Origin: Oxalobacteraceae sp. CFBP 13730
Lineage (GTDB): Bacteria > Pseudomonadota > Gammaproteobacteria > Burkholderiales > Burkholderiaceae_D
Direction of reading: 5' to 3'
Assembly: GCA_014841835.1 (NCBI GenBank)
Contig: JACYUQ010000003.1
Span: 992,001 to 1,056,000, forward strand
Length of the DNA stretch: 64,000 nt
The notes under the pieces are model-generated. The model ran no database searches. It saw nothing but the letters and a program-made list of their open reading frames with translations, and was not told the DNA's origin. Shown here piece by piece: positions 8,227 to 17,467 of the stretch. Each line of letters opens with the position of its first letter. Position 1 is the stretch's first letter. The position numbers were made by a program, and so were the translations under genes.

Positions 8227-8796
8227 TTAATCGGCGCCATCGCGGCACAGGCCATCCAGCTTGATCATCGTATTCCAGTTGCGTGACGTCACGTCATCGC
8301 CCAAGCGTTTGCCGAGCGCCGTCGCAGCGGCGCTGTCGAGCAGGCCTTGCGGGCACCAGACATACACCGCGTGGCGTCCAAGTGCTACGGCTTCGGGCGC
8401 CCAGTCCTGGCGGCACAAGTCGGCCGCCAGCGCGCGTTGCGGCTCGCCTGCCAGCAGGAACGCGAACAGGCGCGCGTGGTCGGTAGCCACCTGCAGCAAG
8501 GGGTTGTCGTCGATGATCTCGGCCACTTCAGCGCATGCAAACACGAACACGCGCGCACTGACGCCCAGATGCAGGGCGATGGCCGCTTCGATCTCCTGCG
8601 CCGCATTGACGGGTGGGATAACGGCGTCGAACACGATGTTGCCACTATTGAGCAGAGTGCGCACGCGCGTATAGCCGAGGTCCTCGACCAATGTACGCAG
8701 CTCGGCCATCGCGATGCGTTTGGCGCGGCCAACGTTCACGCCGCGCAACAGGGCAATGTAGCGCAAGCGCGGCGCCGTGTCGGCCCCGGCCCGCAT
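8227..8796 (-). CDS. DUF1697 family protein
   Basis: 189 residues. The N-terminus RYIALLRGVNVGRAKRIAMAEL followed by LVEDLGYTRVRTLLNSGNIVF is the hallmark of DUF1697 proteins (cytosolic, function unknown, ferredoxin-like fold). The C-terminus NWNTMIKLDGLC is also typical of the family. I chose the ATG at 8796, directly after the glutathione S-transferase stop (TAGCATG), over an ATG 21 codons further upstream, because the upstream residues are Arg/Cys-rich and atypical. It is probably co-transcribed with that gene. Confidence 0.85.
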   Translation of the reverse strand: MRAGADTAPRLRYIALLRGVNVGRAKRIAMAELRTLVEDLGYTRVRTLLNSGNIVFDAVIPPVNAAQEIEAAIALHLGVSARVFVFACAEVAEIIDDNPLLQVATDHARLFAFLLAGEPQRALAADLCRQDWAPEAVALGRHAVYVWCPQGLLDSAAATALGKRLGDDVTSRNWNTMIKLDGLCRDGAD

Positions 8797-8797
8797 G

Positions 8798-9403
8798 CTA
8801 TTGCAACCCTTCCTGGCGCAACGCTTCCTGCACCGCAGGCAGCGTCTTGATGCGTGCATGATAGGCCTGCAATGCCGGCCAGCTATCCAGCGAGAAACTG
8901 GTGAACCCCACCCAGTTCAACACGGTAAACAGGTAGGCATCGGCTACGGTGAAGTCGCCCCCGACCAGGTAACCGTCGTCGCCGATCTGATCCGCCAGAT
9001 ACGTCAGTGTCGCCGCCAGCGCCGCCCAGGCTGCTTCCTTGGCCTCGCTCGACGCGCCCGGTGCAAAGATGGGCGAAAAACGCTTGTGCAGCTCGGTCGA
9101 TGTCCACGCCAGCCATTCCATCGATTCGTAGCGCTCAAAAGTGCCGTGGGCAGGCGCCAGCGTGCTTGCCGAGGCCTGGTCCGCCACGTATAGCAGGATG
9201 ACCTGGCTCTCGGTGAGCAGTTGGCCACCTTCCAGCGCCAGCGCTGGCACATAGCCTTTGGGATTGATGGCCCGGAAATCTTCGCCGCCTGCAGTCAGCT
9301 TGGTGCGCAGGTTGACGCGCTCGCTGTCAAACGGCAGGCCGGAGGCGATCAGGGCGATACGGGGCGCGAGCGAGCAGGCGCCGGGACTGAAATAGAGTTT
9401 CAC
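8798..9403 (-). CDS. gstA: Glutathione S-transferase
   Basis: 201 residues, full length for a bacterial GST. The thioredoxin-like N-terminal domain (MKLYFSPGACSLAPRIALI) carries the Ser-Pro-Gly-Ala-Cys-Ser motif of beta-class GSTs, in which the Cys can bind glutathione. The cis-Pro motif GYVPAL and the E-S pair in LLTESQVIL form the glutathione site. The helical C-terminal domain contains the usual LVGGDFTVADAYLFTVL capping box. It probably conjugates or reduces electrophilic substrates in the cytosol. It precedes the DUF1697 gene by one base. The divergent gap to the plus-strand gene at 9568 holds a short inverted repeat CGACA-N5-TGTCG at 9493-9507. Confidence 0.9.
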   Translation of the reverse strand: MKLYFSPGACSLAPRIALIASGLPFDSERVNLRTKLTAGGEDFRAINPKGYVPALALEGGQLLTESQVILLYVADQASASTLAPAHGTFERYESMEWLAWTSTELHKRFSPIFAPGASSEAKEAAWAALAATLTYLADQIGDDGYLVGGDFTVADAYLFTVLNWVGFTSFSLDSWPALQAYHARIKTLPAVQEALRQEGLQ

Positions 9404-9567
9404 GGGGTTCCTGAAAGGGAAATGGAAATGGATGGCAAAAGCCTACAGCATTTTGACGCCGCCCTCCAGCGACAGGCGCTGCGGCATGAGCGCGACATAT
9501 TGTGTCGCCGCCGTGATCTGCACGCACACCGGTGATACCATCGTTTGAATATTGAATGGAGGAAACT

Positions 9568-9897
9568 ATGAGCGACGATCACGAGCTGGTCCCGGTGACC
9601 AGCGCATTACCGGGCATGGTGCTGTCGGACGAACTGCTCGACAGCAACGGCTTGGTACTGCTGGCGAAAGGCACGGTCTTGAGCGAGGCGATCATTGCAT
9701 CGTTCGCGCGCCACCAGATCGACATGGTGCCGGTGGCGCGCGTGGAAGCGCACCGCGCGCCAAATGCAGCAGCGGTACAGGCCCGGCTGGACACCGTGTT
9801 TCGCCGCCACGACCGCGACGACGACAGCGACTGGGCCGGCAACCTGCTGCGCCGCTATGTCGAGGATTACCGGCTCGAACGGCAGGTGGCGCCATGA
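9568..9897 (+). CDS. Free-standing HD-GYP tail-like domain protein
   Basis: 109 residues. The N-terminal half (LVPVTSALPGMVLSDELLDSNGLVLLAKGTVLSEAII) is the same pattern as the C-terminal tail of the HD-GYP-like protein at 390-1719 (LVPGMVLARDMVSRDGLMLLSADHVL). Here it is a separate gene; the C-terminal half is charged and rich in Asp/Arg. An earlier in-frame ATG exists at 9556, but GGAGGAA sits just in front of the ATG at 9568, so I take the latter. It is coupled by an ATGA overlap to the HDOD gene. Its function is unknown; it may be a regulatory subunit for the HDOD partner. Confidence 0.72.
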   Translation: MSDDHELVPVTSALPGMVLSDELLDSNGLVLLAKGTVLSEAIIASFARHQIDMVPVARVEAHRAPNAAAVQARLDTVFRRHDRDDDSDWAGNLLRRYVEDYRLERQVAP

Positions 9898-10727
9898 CGC
9901 TCGATGAACTGACGACCGGCCTGGACGACCTGCCCTCGCTGCCCGCCGTCGTGATGGAACTGCTGGGCAGCATCGATCAGGAAGACGCCGACCTGGCCGT
10001 GCTGGCAAAAAAAGTCGCCCTGGATCAGGCCCTGACTGCCAAGACGCTGCGCCTGGCCAATTCGTCGGCCCTGGGCTTGCAGGTCAAGGTCACGACGATC
10101 CACCAGGCCATGACATTTCTCGGCGTGCAAGCCACACGCAACCTGATCCTGGCGGCATCGATCACGGGCTGCTTTCCCGGCAGGCGCTGTCCGGCATTCG
10201 ACCATAAGGCATTCTGGCGTCTGTCGATCGCCACGGCAGCTTGCGCGCGGGTGCTGGCGCGCCATATGCACTTCAATCAGGACGTGGCATTCACGGCCGG
10301 CCTGCTGCACGGCATCGGGCGTCTGGTGCTGGTGACGCGTTACCCCGAGCAGTACGACGCTGTCCTGCGCGAATGCGAGCGTGTCGATGGCGACCTGCTC
10401 GAAACGGAGCGCGCCATGCTGGGTGTCGACCATATATTGGCAGGCCGGGCGCTGGCCGAGCACTGGCAATTTTCGGACACCCTGCGTCAGGCCATCGCGT
10501 TCTATGGTCAGCCGGAGATGCCGGGTGCGGGATTCCTTGCCACGATCGTGCACGTGGCAAAGGCCGTGGCGCATGCGCTCGATCTTGCAGGCTATGCAAA
10601 CGAAGTGGTACCGACCGTGTCGAGTGTCGCCTGGACGGCGCTGGGATTATCCGAGGAAGCGTGGTTGCAGGTGTTCCGCGAAACGGAGCTGCAGTTTGAA
10701 GAAATGACCGCCATCCTGTTGGCGTAA
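9894..10727 (+). CDS. HDOD domain signalling protein (paralogue)
   Basis: 277 residues, made up almost entirely of an HDOD domain from about residue 12: DDLPSLPAVVMELLGSI, DQALTAKTLRLANSSALG, AMTFLGVQATRNLILAAS, AFWRLSIATAACARVLARH. It aligns by eye along its whole length with the HDOD protein at 1716-2618. The metal-binding HD pair is HGIGRL here where the paralogue has HDIGRL, so classical HD phosphohydrolase activity is unlikely and a scaffold role more plausible. It starts inside the stop of the tail-domain gene (ATGA). No receiver domain is attached or adjacent, which is unusual beside the operon at 1-3426. Confidence 0.88.
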   Translation: MTLDELTTGLDDLPSLPAVVMELLGSIDQEDADLAVLAKKVALDQALTAKTLRLANSSALGLQVKVTTIHQAMTFLGVQATRNLILAASITGCFPGRRCPAFDHKAFWRLSIATAACARVLARHMHFNQDVAFTAGLLHGIGRLVLVTRYPEQYDAVLRECERVDGDLLETERAMLGVDHILAGRALAEHWQFSDTLRQAIAFYGQPEMPGAGFLATIVHVAKAVAHALDLAGYANEVVPTVSSVAWTALGLSEEAWLQVFRETELQFEEMTAILLA

Positions 10728-10841
10728 GCCGCAGGACGGAATCAGGTAGTACGAAGCGAATTGCTGTGCGGCGCCACTCAGGCGGCGCCGCGGCACGCCA
10801 ACAACGCAGGCATGACAGACACGTCTGCCATGCCCACGATG

Positions 10842-11249
10842 TCAGTGCGCATAATTACCGGTCTTTGGCGTCACGTCGCCCACTTGGTTTGCCTGGCCCT
10901 GTGCTGGCTGGTTTGCCTGCTGTGCAGCCGCTGCAGCAGCGGCTGCCGCTTTCTCTTCTGGCTTTGGACGGCCTTGTGCATCCGACAGACGGTACTTGGT
11001 GCGGCGATCGCCCATCAGGTCACGCAGGTCGCGAATGCTCATGCCCGTGACTTCGTGCATGCGGATCAGCAGCGACGCACCAACCGGCAGACGGTGGTGG
11101 CGAATCTTGCTGATCACAGGCGGCGCCACTTCGAGCATGCGCGACAGCGCAGCATCGTTCTTCAGCTGCATCTTGCCCAAGAGAATGTCGAGCAGATGGT
11201 TCGGGTTGTAACTCTCTTGCGACGACAGAGCGTGATGTTGTTGTGCCAT
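10842..11249 (-). CDS. Small helix-turn-helix protein with poly-Ala tail
   Basis: 135 residues. Residues about 15-85 (NHLLDILLGKMQLKNDAALSRMLEV, PPVISKIRHHRLPVGASLLIRMHEVTGMSIRDLRDLMG) look like a Cro/CI-type helix-turn-helix: helix 3 would be PPVISKIRH. The C-terminus is low complexity, with a nine-Ala run and Gln/Asn repeats. The frame can start at a GTG at 11261, but AGGA precedes the ATG at 11249 at a good distance. Proteins of this shape seem common in Oxalobacteraceae, but I cannot name a target. An 11-base inverted repeat 38-76 bases upstream could be its operator. Confidence 0.75.
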   Translation of the reverse strand: MAQQHHALSSQESYNPNHLLDILLGKMQLKNDAALSRMLEVAPPVISKIRHHRLPVGASLLIRMHEVTGMSIRDLRDLMGDRRTKYRLSDAQGRPKPEEKAAAAAAAAAQQANQPAQGQANQVGDVTPKTGNYAH

Positions 11250-11286
11250 GATATTCCTCACGAGTTGGTTAAGATAGTTCCCTTAT

Positions 11287-11325
11287 GAACCTTAGTTAAA
11301 GACAACATATCCTCAACTAAAGTTC
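11287..11325. promoter_or_regulatory. Inverted repeat upstream of the HTH gene
   Basis: GAACCTTAGTT (11287-11297) and AACTAAAGTTC (11315-11325) are inverted repeats with one mismatch and a 17-base spacer, so the arm centres are 28 bases apart, near three helical turns. It lies 38-76 bases before the minus-strand ATG at 11249. This is a candidate operator for autoregulation. No direct evidence of binding. Confidence 0.45.
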
Positions 11326-11853
11326 CCGGAACGTGTTCAGGAATTAAACAGGGCGAATCTGAGTAGTTCCTTAAGAATTCCGGTCCTGCGGTGCGCCACG
11401 CGGTTTCCGTGTACGCACTTGTCTTTCAAACAAATTATCGCTGCGCGCGCCAGATCGATGCCGACCCCGCGCACGTGACTCCTTGTCAGAAATCAAGCTA
11501 ACAGATGGAAAGCTTGTCACGTTTGCATTTCAGCACATGGGGCCACATTGTGGCGCACGCAAGAGATTTCCCTGATAAATTTTTCCAATCAGAATGATTA
11601 CGGAACTCTTTGATTTGCATAGAGAAATACTTCATGCACGCAGCACTCTCCGCTAGCGAACATAAAGTATGTTCGCTAGCGGACATTTAACATTGTAAAT
11701 AAAACGATAATTACTTTAGGTAAAGAAACTACACATTCCTTTCGGAACACTTTGTTCTTTGCCGCCGGTGTTTTTATCGGGCCTCTACCGAATTACGGTA
11801 AACTGATCCCCCAGCCTTGTCGGCGCAGCAATTCGTCCCCAACTACCCTCTCC
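11326..11853. other. Intergenic region before miaB
   Basis: About 530 bases without a convincing gene, AT-rich between roughly 11570 and 11760. It contains the perfect palindrome at 11650-11682. A possible minus-strand frame of 62 codons (11498-11686) crosses that palindrome and has no recognisable features. The miaB promoter should lie near its right end (a TAAACT-like -10 around 11798), but no clear -35 is visible. Confidence 0.4.
11650..11682. repeat. Perfect 14-base inverted repeat
   Basis: CCGCTAGCGAACAT (11650-11663) and ATGTTCGCTAGCGG (11669-11682) pair perfectly around the loop AAAGT. There is no T-run on the plus-strand side, so it is a weak fit for an intrinsic terminator. The symmetry and the embedded GCTAGC suggest a protein-binding site or a stable RNA hairpin. 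Confidence 0.7.
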
Positions 11854-13215
11854 ATGCAGAAAAAAGTCTTTATCAAAACCTTCGGTTGCCAGATGAACGA
11901 GTACGACTCGGACAAGATGGTCGATGTCCTTGGCGCCTCGGATGGGCTGGTACGCACCGACAAGCCGGAAGACGCGGACGTCATCCTGCTCAACACGTGC
12001 TCGATCCGCGAAAAAGCGCAAGAGAAAGTGTTCTCCGATCTCGGCCGCCTGCGCGAACTCAAACGCAACAAGCCGGATCTCGTCATTGGCGTGGGCGGCT
12101 GTGTCGCGTCGCAAGAAGGCCAGGCCATCATCAAGCGCGCGCCGTTCGTCGACGTCGTGTTCGGCCCGCAAACGCTGCACCGCCTGCCAAAGCTGATCAG
12201 CGACCGGCGTGCATCCGGCGTGGCCCAGGTCGACATCGCTTTCCCCGAAATCGAAAAGTTCGATCACCTGCCGCCGGCCAAGGTCGACGGCCCGGTGGCG
12301 TATGTGTCGATCATGGAAGGTTGCAGCAAGTACTGCAGCTACTGCGTCGTGCCGTACACGCGTGGCGAAGAAGTCTCGCGCCGCTTCGAGGACGTGCTGA
12401 CCGAGGTCGCGGGCCTGGCCGCGCAAGGCGTCAAGGAAATCATGCTGCTGGGCCAGAACGTGAATGCGTTCCGGGGCACCATGGAAAACGGCGAGATCGC
12501 CGACTTTGCGCTGCTGCTCGAATACATCGCCGAGATTCCCGGCGTCGAGCGCCTGCGCTTCGTGACCAGCCATCCGAAAGAATTCAGCCAGCGCTTGATC
12601 GACGCCTACGCCAAGATCCCGCAACTGGTGAACCACCTGTACCTGCCGGTGCAGCATGGCTCGGACCGCATCCTGTCGGCCATGAAGCGCGGCTACACGG
12701 GCCTCGAATACAAATCGATCATCCGCCGCATCCGTGCGGTGCGTCCGGACATCACGTTCTCGTCCGACTTCATCGTGGGCTTTCCCGGCGAGACCGAAGC
12801 CGACTTCGAGGCGATGATGAAACTGGTGGCCGACGTCAATTTCGACAACAGCTTCAGCTTTATCTTCAGCAAGCGCCCCGGCACGCCGGCTGCGAACCTG
12901 GAAGACGATACGCCGCACGAGGTCAAGCTGGCGCGCCTGCAGCGCCTGCAAGCCCTGATCGACGCCAACACCCGCAAGCACAGCGCCGCCATGGTCGGCA
13001 GCGTGCAGCGTGTGCTGGTCGAAGGGTATGCCAAGAAAGATCCAACCCAGCTCCAGGGGCGCGCCGAGAACAACCGCGTCGTCCTGTTCCCCGTGGATGC
13101 GACCAATGTCCAGCTCATCGGCCAACTGGTCGACGTGCGCATCAGCGCCAGCCACGATTATTATTTGCGCGGCGAACTCGTCGCCAACCTTGATACGATT
13201 GCCATCGCCAGTTGA
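11854..13215 (+). CDS. miaB: tRNA-2-methylthio-N6-dimethylallyladenosine synthase MiaB
   Basis: 453 residues. A radical SAM methylthiotransferase that adds the 2-methylthio group to i6A37 in tRNA. The N-terminal UPF0004 domain has the three Cys ligands of the auxiliary [4Fe-4S] cluster ([30 protein letters not shown]). The radical SAM core has [15 protein letters not shown] (the CxxxCxxC motif), and a C-terminal TRAM domain ends in [11 protein letters not shown]. The frame is open to 11752, but the [19 protein letters not shown] start fits the family. No strong ribosome site precedes it. It is coupled to phoH by a TTGA overlap. Confidence 0.96.
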   Translation: MQKKVFIKTFGCQMNEYDSDKMVDVLGASDGLVRTDKPEDADVILLNTCSIREKAQEKVFSDLGRLRELKRNKPDLVIGVGGCVASQEGQAIIKRAPFVDVVFGPQTLHRLPKLISDRRASGVAQVDIAFPEIEKFDHLPPAKVDGPVAYVSIMEGCSKYCSYCVVPYTRGEEVSRRFEDVLTEVAGLAAQGVKEIMLLGQNVNAFRGTMENGEIADFALLLEYIAEIPGVERLRFVTSHPKEFSQRLIDAYAKIPQLVNHLYLPVQHGSDRILSAMKRGYTGLEYKSIIRRIRAVRPDITFSSDFIVGFPGETEADFEAMMKLVADVNFDNSFSFIFSKRPGTPAANLEDDTPHEVKLARLQRLQALIDANTRKHSAAMVGSVQRVLVEGYAKKDPTQLQGRAENNRVVLFPVDATNVQLIGQLVDVRISASHDYYLRGELVANLDTIAIAS

Positions 13216-14321
13216 AAACACAGCCAACCCAGCCCTCGTACTTCATCCCTGAGCCGCTCGACAACACGCGGCTTGCCCACCTGTGCGGTCCACTCGATGA
13301 AAACCTGCGCCAGATCTCGGCCGCGCTCGATGTGACCGTGTTTCGCCGTGGCGAGAAATTCATCGTCAACGGTGACAACGCCGATCGCGCCGTCGAATTG
13401 CTCGAGCGCTTCTATGCGGTCGCCAACAAGGTCGTGCCGATCGAAGAAGTGCAGCTGGCCCTGGTCGAGCAGCGCGCCGGTATCAAGCCGCGCAGCCTCG
13501 AGGCGCCCGGCGGCGAGCCGCGCGCCATCAAGGGCGTCAAGGCGGTCAAGGCCGTGCCCGACATGGCGCAGGACGACGTTGCGCCGAACGACGTCGACAG
13601 CCCGGCCCTGCGAACCCGCCGCAGCGACCTGCGCGGGCGCACGCCGCACCAGATCCAGTACCTCAACGATGTGCTGAACCACGACATCGCCTTTGGCGTG
13701 GGCCCTGCCGGTACCGGCAAGACCTACCTGGCCGTGGCCTGCGCGGTGGACGCGCTCGAACGCGACGCCGTCAAGCGCATTATCCTGACCCGCCCTGCAG
13801 TCGAGGCCGGCGAGCGCCTGGGCTTCCTGCCGGGCGACCTTGCGCAAAAGGTCGACCCGTATCTGCGTCCGCTGTACGACGCGCTGTACGACCTGCTCGG
13901 CTTCGACCGCACGCAAAAGCTGTTCGAAAAGCAGATCATCGAGATCGCCCCGCTGGCGTACATGCGCGGACGCACGCTGAACCACGCGTTCGTCATCCTC
14001 GATGAAGCGCAGAACACGACCGTCGAGCAGATGAAGATGTTCCTGACCCGCATCGGCTTTGGCAGCAAGGCCGTGATCACGGGCGACGTGACCCAGGTCG
14101 ACCTGCACAAGAACCAGCGCAGCGGCCTGGTCGACGCCATGCACGTGCTCAGGGATGTGCGCGGCATCGCGTTTTCCCAGTTCTCGAGCGTGGACGTGGT
14201 GCGTCACCCGCTGGTCGGGCGCATCATCGATGCCTACGAATCCGACAATTCGGTCCAGGAACTGGCCGATCTCCCCAAACCGATCCCGGTGAAAAATGCA
14301 AGAAAAAAAACATCCGCTTGA
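13212..14321 (+). CDS. phoH: PhoH-like ATPase (YbeZ)
   Basis: 369 residues, with a TTG start overlapping the miaB stop (TTGA). An N-terminal KH-like segment (about 15-85) precedes the ATPase with Walker A GPAGTGKT (about 163-170), the [16 protein letters not shown] box, and Walker [10 protein letters not shown]. This is the PhoH/YbeZ type of nucleoside triphosphatase, which works with YbeY in RNA processing and ribosome maturation. The ybeY start lies 26 bases inside its 3' end, so the two are coupled. The C-terminus is basic ([11 protein letters not shown]). Confidence 0.94.
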   Translation: MKTQPTQPSYFIPEPLDNTRLAHLCGPLDENLRQISAALDVTVFRRGEKFIVNGDNADRAVELLERFYAVANKVVPIEEVQLALVEQRAGIKPRSLEAPGGEPRAIKGVKAVKAVPDMAQDDVAPNDVDSPALRTRRSDLRGRTPHQIQYLNDVLNHDIAFGVGPAGTGKTYLAVACAVDALERDAVKRIILTRPAVEAGERLGFLPGDLAQKVDPYLRPLYDALYDLLGFDRTQKLFEKQIIEIAPLAYMRGRTLNHAFVILDEAQNTTVEQMKMFLTRIGFGSKAVITGDVTQVDLHKNQRSGLVDAMHVLRDVRGIAFSQFSSVDVVRHPLVGRIIDAYESDNSVQELADLPKPIPVKNARKKTSA

Positions 14322-14763
14322 ACTCGAAGTGCAGTTCGCCGACCCGCGCCTGGAAAGCCTGCTGCCCGAGGCCACATTGCGTACTTGGGTCGAGTCTGCC
14401 CTGCTCGGCCCGGCCGAACTGACGATCCGGTTTGTCGATGCGGCCGAAGGCCAGGCGTTGAACCTGGCGTACCGGGGCAAGGACTATGCGACCAACGTCC
14501 TTACCTTCGCCTACAACGAAGATGAAGACCTGGCCGAGGACGATCCGGTCAAGGCCGACATCGTCCTGTGCACCGACGTGCTGCAGCGCGAAGCCGACGA
14601 GCAAAAGAAAACGGTCGAGGAACACACGGCGCACCTGGTCGTGCATGGCGTGCTGCATGCGCAGGGCTGGGACCATGACAACGACGACGATGCCGAAGAA
14701 ATGGAACAGTTCGAGCGCGACATCATGGAAGTGCTGGGGTTCCCCGATCCCTACGCGGACTGA
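14296..14763 (+). CDS. ybeY: Endoribonuclease YbeY
   Basis: 155 residues, normal family length. The zinc site is HGVLHAQGWDH near residues 116-126, the HxxxHxxxxxH signature of YbeY. The substrate groove motif YRGKDYATNVLTF is also present. YbeY is a single-strand-specific endoribonuclease needed for 16S rRNA 3' maturation and 70S quality control. It overlaps phoH by 26 bases. The central insertion DEDEDLAEDDPVK and DNDDDAEE near the end make it unusually acidic. Confidence 0.95.
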   Translation: MQEKKHPLELEVQFADPRLESLLPEATLRTWVESALLGPAELTIRFVDAAEGQALNLAYRGKDYATNVLTFAYNEDEDLAEDDPVKADIVLCTDVLQREADEQKKTVEEHTAHLVVHGVLHAQGWDHDNDDDAEEMEQFERDIMEVLGFPDPYAD

Positions 14764-14790
14764 GTGAAAATGGCTTGAACGTCAGCCTGA

Positions 14791-14819
14791 CCTGAGCGGC
14801 GGCGCGCCTGCCGCTCAGG
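14791..14819. repeat. GC-rich hairpin between ybeY and corC
   Basis: CCTGAGCGGC (14791-14800) and GCCGCTCAGG (14810-14819) form a perfect 10-base stem with a 9-base loop, 28 bases after the ybeY stop. There is no T-run behind it. It could be a weak terminator or an mRNA-stabilising hairpin. Confidence 0.5.
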
Positions 14820-14898
14820 CCGCACGCCTGCATCAAAAACAGGCAATGTGCCTTTTGGTGTATCCTACGCCCATCGCAACAACGGCTTCTCGCCAACT

Positions 14899-15777
14899 AT
14901 GCCCGAGTATCCCAGTGACGTCCGTCCGGACGCCAAACCCCATCGGTCCCTGCTGGAAAGGTTGACCGCATTCATCTCCCCCGAGCCTGAAAACCGCGCA
15001 GAGCTGCTTGAAGTGCTGCACGACGCCCACGAACGCAACCTTCTCGATGCCGACGCCCTGTCGATGATCGAAGGCGTGTTCCAGGTGTCCGACCTGTCTG
15101 CGCGCGACATCATGGTGCCCCGTTCCCAGATGGACGTGATCGATATCACGAAGCCCATCGAAGAGTGGATGCCCTACGTGCTCGAGACCGCCCACTCCCG
15201 CTTCCCCGCCATCGAAGGCGAACGCGACAAGGTCGTGGGCATCCTGCTGGCCAAGGATTTGCTGCGCTATTACGCCGAAGAATCATTCGACGTGCGCACC
15301 AAACTGCGCCCGGCCGTGTTCATTCCTGAATCGAAACGCCTGAACGTGTTGCTGCGCGACTTCCGCGCCAACCACAATCACATGGCGATCGTGGTCGACG
15401 AGTATTCCGGCGTGGCCGGCCTGATCACGATTGAAGACGTGCTCGAGCAGATCGTTGGCGACATCGAAGACGAATACGATTTCGACGAAGAAGAAGACAA
15501 TGTGATCTCGATCCGCGAAGGCCAGCTCGGCCCGCGCTGGCGCGTCAAGGCGCTCACCGAGATCGAACAGTTCAACGACGAAGTCGGCACCAGCCTGCCG
15601 GACGACGACGTCGACACCGTCGGCGGCCTGGTTGCCAGCCACCTTGGTCACATGCCCCACAAGGGCGAAGTGGTCGATCTGCACGGTGTGCGCTTCGAAG
15701 TGCTGCGCGCCGACGCGCGTCAGATCCACGTCCTGCTGGTCGAAAAACTGCCATTGGCGGACGACGAACACGACTGA
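14899..15777 (+). CDS. corC: CorC-type CBS-pair protein
   Basis: 292 residues. It has two CBS domains (about 65-185; DIMVPRSQMDVIDI, VGILLAKDLLRYY, MAIVVDEYSGVAGLITIEDVLEQIVGDIEDEYD), then an acidic linker and a CorC/HlyC domain (about 210-285; WRVKALTEIEQFN, DVDTVGGLVASHLGHMPHKGE). This is the soluble member of the CorC family: no membrane segment is visible. It is linked in enterobacteria to magnesium/cobalt efflux and often found beside ybeY and lnt. The frame is open from a GTG at 14848, but the ATG at 14899 matches the usual N-terminus. Its TGA shares a base with the lnt ATG. Confidence 0.92.
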   Translation: MPEYPSDVRPDAKPHRSLLERLTAFISPEPENRAELLEVLHDAHERNLLDADALSMIEGVFQVSDLSARDIMVPRSQMDVIDITKPIEEWMPYVLETAHSRFPAIEGERDKVVGILLAKDLLRYYAEESFDVRTKLRPAVFIPESKRLNVLLRDFRANHNHMAIVVDEYSGVAGLITIEDVLEQIVGDIEDEYDFDEEEDNVISIREGQLGPRWRVKALTEIEQFNDEVGTSLPDDDVDTVGGLVASHLGHMPHKGEVVDLHGVRFEVLRADARQIHVLLVEKLPLADDEHD

Positions 15778-17345
15778 TGCTGCGTCGCCGTACCTCCCCA
15801 GCCGCAGCACCGGCCCCGGCGCTGCGCGCCAACAAGCCCTCGGCCCTCCTGCTGCTGGGCGCCGCACTCGCCGGCGCCTCGTCCCTGCTGTCGTTCCAGC
15901 CCGTCGGCTGGTGGCCGCTGCAATTCCTGTCGCTGGCCTGGCTGTTCTATCAGGTCGGCATGAGCCCGTCCGTCAAGCGCGCCACGCTGATCGGCTGGGC
16001 CTTCGGCTTCGGCTGGACGCTGGCCGGCGTGCACTGGCTGTACGTCTTCATGACCGATTTCGCCCACTTGCCGGCCGTGCTGGCGGTGGTGGGCTTGACG
16101 CTGCTGTGCCTGTACATGGGCCTGTGGGGCGCTTTCACGGCCGGTGTGGCCACCTGGCTGCGCCGCCGCTGGTCGCTGCCGGTGGCTGCGTTCCTGCTGC
16201 TGGTGCTGCCCGTGACCTGGGGCGTGTCGGAATGGCTGCGCGGCTGGGTGTTTACCGGTTTTCCGTGGGCCTCGTCCGGCTACGCACATGATCTCGCGCC
16301 GCTGGCTGGTTACGCGCCGCTGATCGGCGTGTACGGCATCGGCATCGTCGTGGGCATCATCGCCGGTTGTTTCGCGATGCTGACCCAGCGTGCGCGCTGG
16401 CCGGCAATGGGCCTGATGGCCGCTCTGCTGCTGGGCGGCGCGGGCCTGCGCACGGTCGAATGGACGCAGGATGTCGGCCAGCCGATCAGCGTGCGCCTGT
16501 TGCAAGGCAATATTGCGCAAGACCGCAAGTTCGACGCCGAATTTCTGAACAGTATCCTCACGCGCTATCAGGGCCTGATCACGGCGGCGCCGGCCGACCT
16601 GATCGCCACGCCCGAAACGGCGATCCCGACCTTCCCGCAACACCTGCCCGACGGTTACCTGGCCGGTCTGCAGCGCTACGCCACCACCAGCGGCAGCACG
16701 TTGGCCATCGGCATGCCGCTGCTGGACGGTCCGGGCAAGTACGGCAACAGCCTGGTCACGCTGACGCCACAGCCCCAGGCCACCGTGTACCGCTATGACA
16801 AGGCGCACCTGGTGCCGTTCGGCGAATTCATCCCGCCGGGTTTCCGCTGGGTGACGGACATGCTCGACATTCCGCTGAATGACGCCACCCGCGGCGCCGC
16901 GCTGCAGGCGCCGTTCGCGGTCAAGGATCAGCTGGTGCTGCCGAATATCTGCTACGAAGACGTGTTCGGCGAAGAGATTGCCTACCAGCTGCGCAACGCG
17001 CCGCAACCGGCGACGCTGCTGCTGAACGTGTCGAACCTGTCGTGGTATGGCCAGTCGGTGGCCATCCCGCAGCACCTGCAGATTTCGCGCATGCGCACGC
17101 TGGAAACGGGCCGCCCGATGCTGCGCGCGACCAACGACGGCGCCACCGCCATCATCGACCGCCGCGGCAATCTGACGCACGCACTGCCGTTCTACACCGA
17201 CGGCGTGCTCGCCGCCACCGTGCGCGGCGCGACCGGCATGACGCCGTTCATTCGCCTGGGGAGCGCATCGTTCCTGCTGCTGGGGGCATGCATGCTGCTT
17301 GGCGCGTGGTTTGCCGGGCGGGGTTATCTGCGCAAGAAAGCGTAA
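15777..17345 (+). CDS. lnt: Apolipoprotein N-acyltransferase
   Basis: 522 residues. Around seven N-terminal membrane segments (residues about 22-220) are followed by a periplasmic nitrilase-like domain and a last membrane helix (about 495-515). The catalytic triad is visible: Glu about 279 in [10 protein letters not shown], Lys about 341 in [12 protein letters not shown], and Cys about 391 in [10 protein letters not shown]. Lnt transfers an acyl chain from phospholipid to the N-terminal cysteine of apolipoproteins, the last step of lipoprotein maturation. It follows corC with a TGATG overlap, a classical Lnt-CorC-YbeY gene neighbourhood. Confidence 0.97.
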   Translation: MLRRRTSPAAAPAPALRANKPSALLLLGAALAGASSLLSFQPVGWWPLQFLSLAWLFYQVGMSPSVKRATLIGWAFGFGWTLAGVHWLYVFMTDFAHLPAVLAVVGLTLLCLYMGLWGAFTAGVATWLRRRWSLPVAAFLLLVLPVTWGVSEWLRGWVFTGFPWASSGYAHDLAPLAGYAPLIGVYGIGIVVGIIAGCFAMLTQRARWPAMGLMAALLLGGAGLRTVEWTQDVGQPISVRLLQGNIAQDRKFDAEFLNSILTRYQGLITAAPADLIATPETAIPTFPQHLPDGYLAGLQRYATTSGSTLAIGMPLLDGPGKYGNSLVTLTPQPQATVYRYDKAHLVPFGEFIPPGFRWVTDMLDIPLNDATRGAALQAPFAVKDQLVLPNICYEDVFGEEIAYQLRNAPQPATLLLNVSNLSWYGQSVAIPQHLQISRMRTLETGRPMLRATNDGATAIIDRRGNLTHALPFYTDGVLAATVRGATGMTPFIRLGSASFLLLGACMLLGAWFAGRGYLRKKA

Positions 17346-17467
17346 GGTGGACGGCATCGCCGCCCACCCCGCCCAAATCCCTTCCCAGAGGGTACGAAAA
17401 ATTCAGTAGAATTGGCCATTTGGCAAACATACCGCGTTCACGGTCCACGGGCCGCGTTCCACTCGAC

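Noticed and set aside
11498..11686. Minus-strand 62-codon frame across the 11650 palindrome
   Set aside because: No homologous pattern and atypical composition; the palindrome alone explains the local structure.
11785..13227. Minus-strand frame opposite miaB
   Set aside because: Shadow of miaB; no family features, and MiaB cysteine motifs are on plus.
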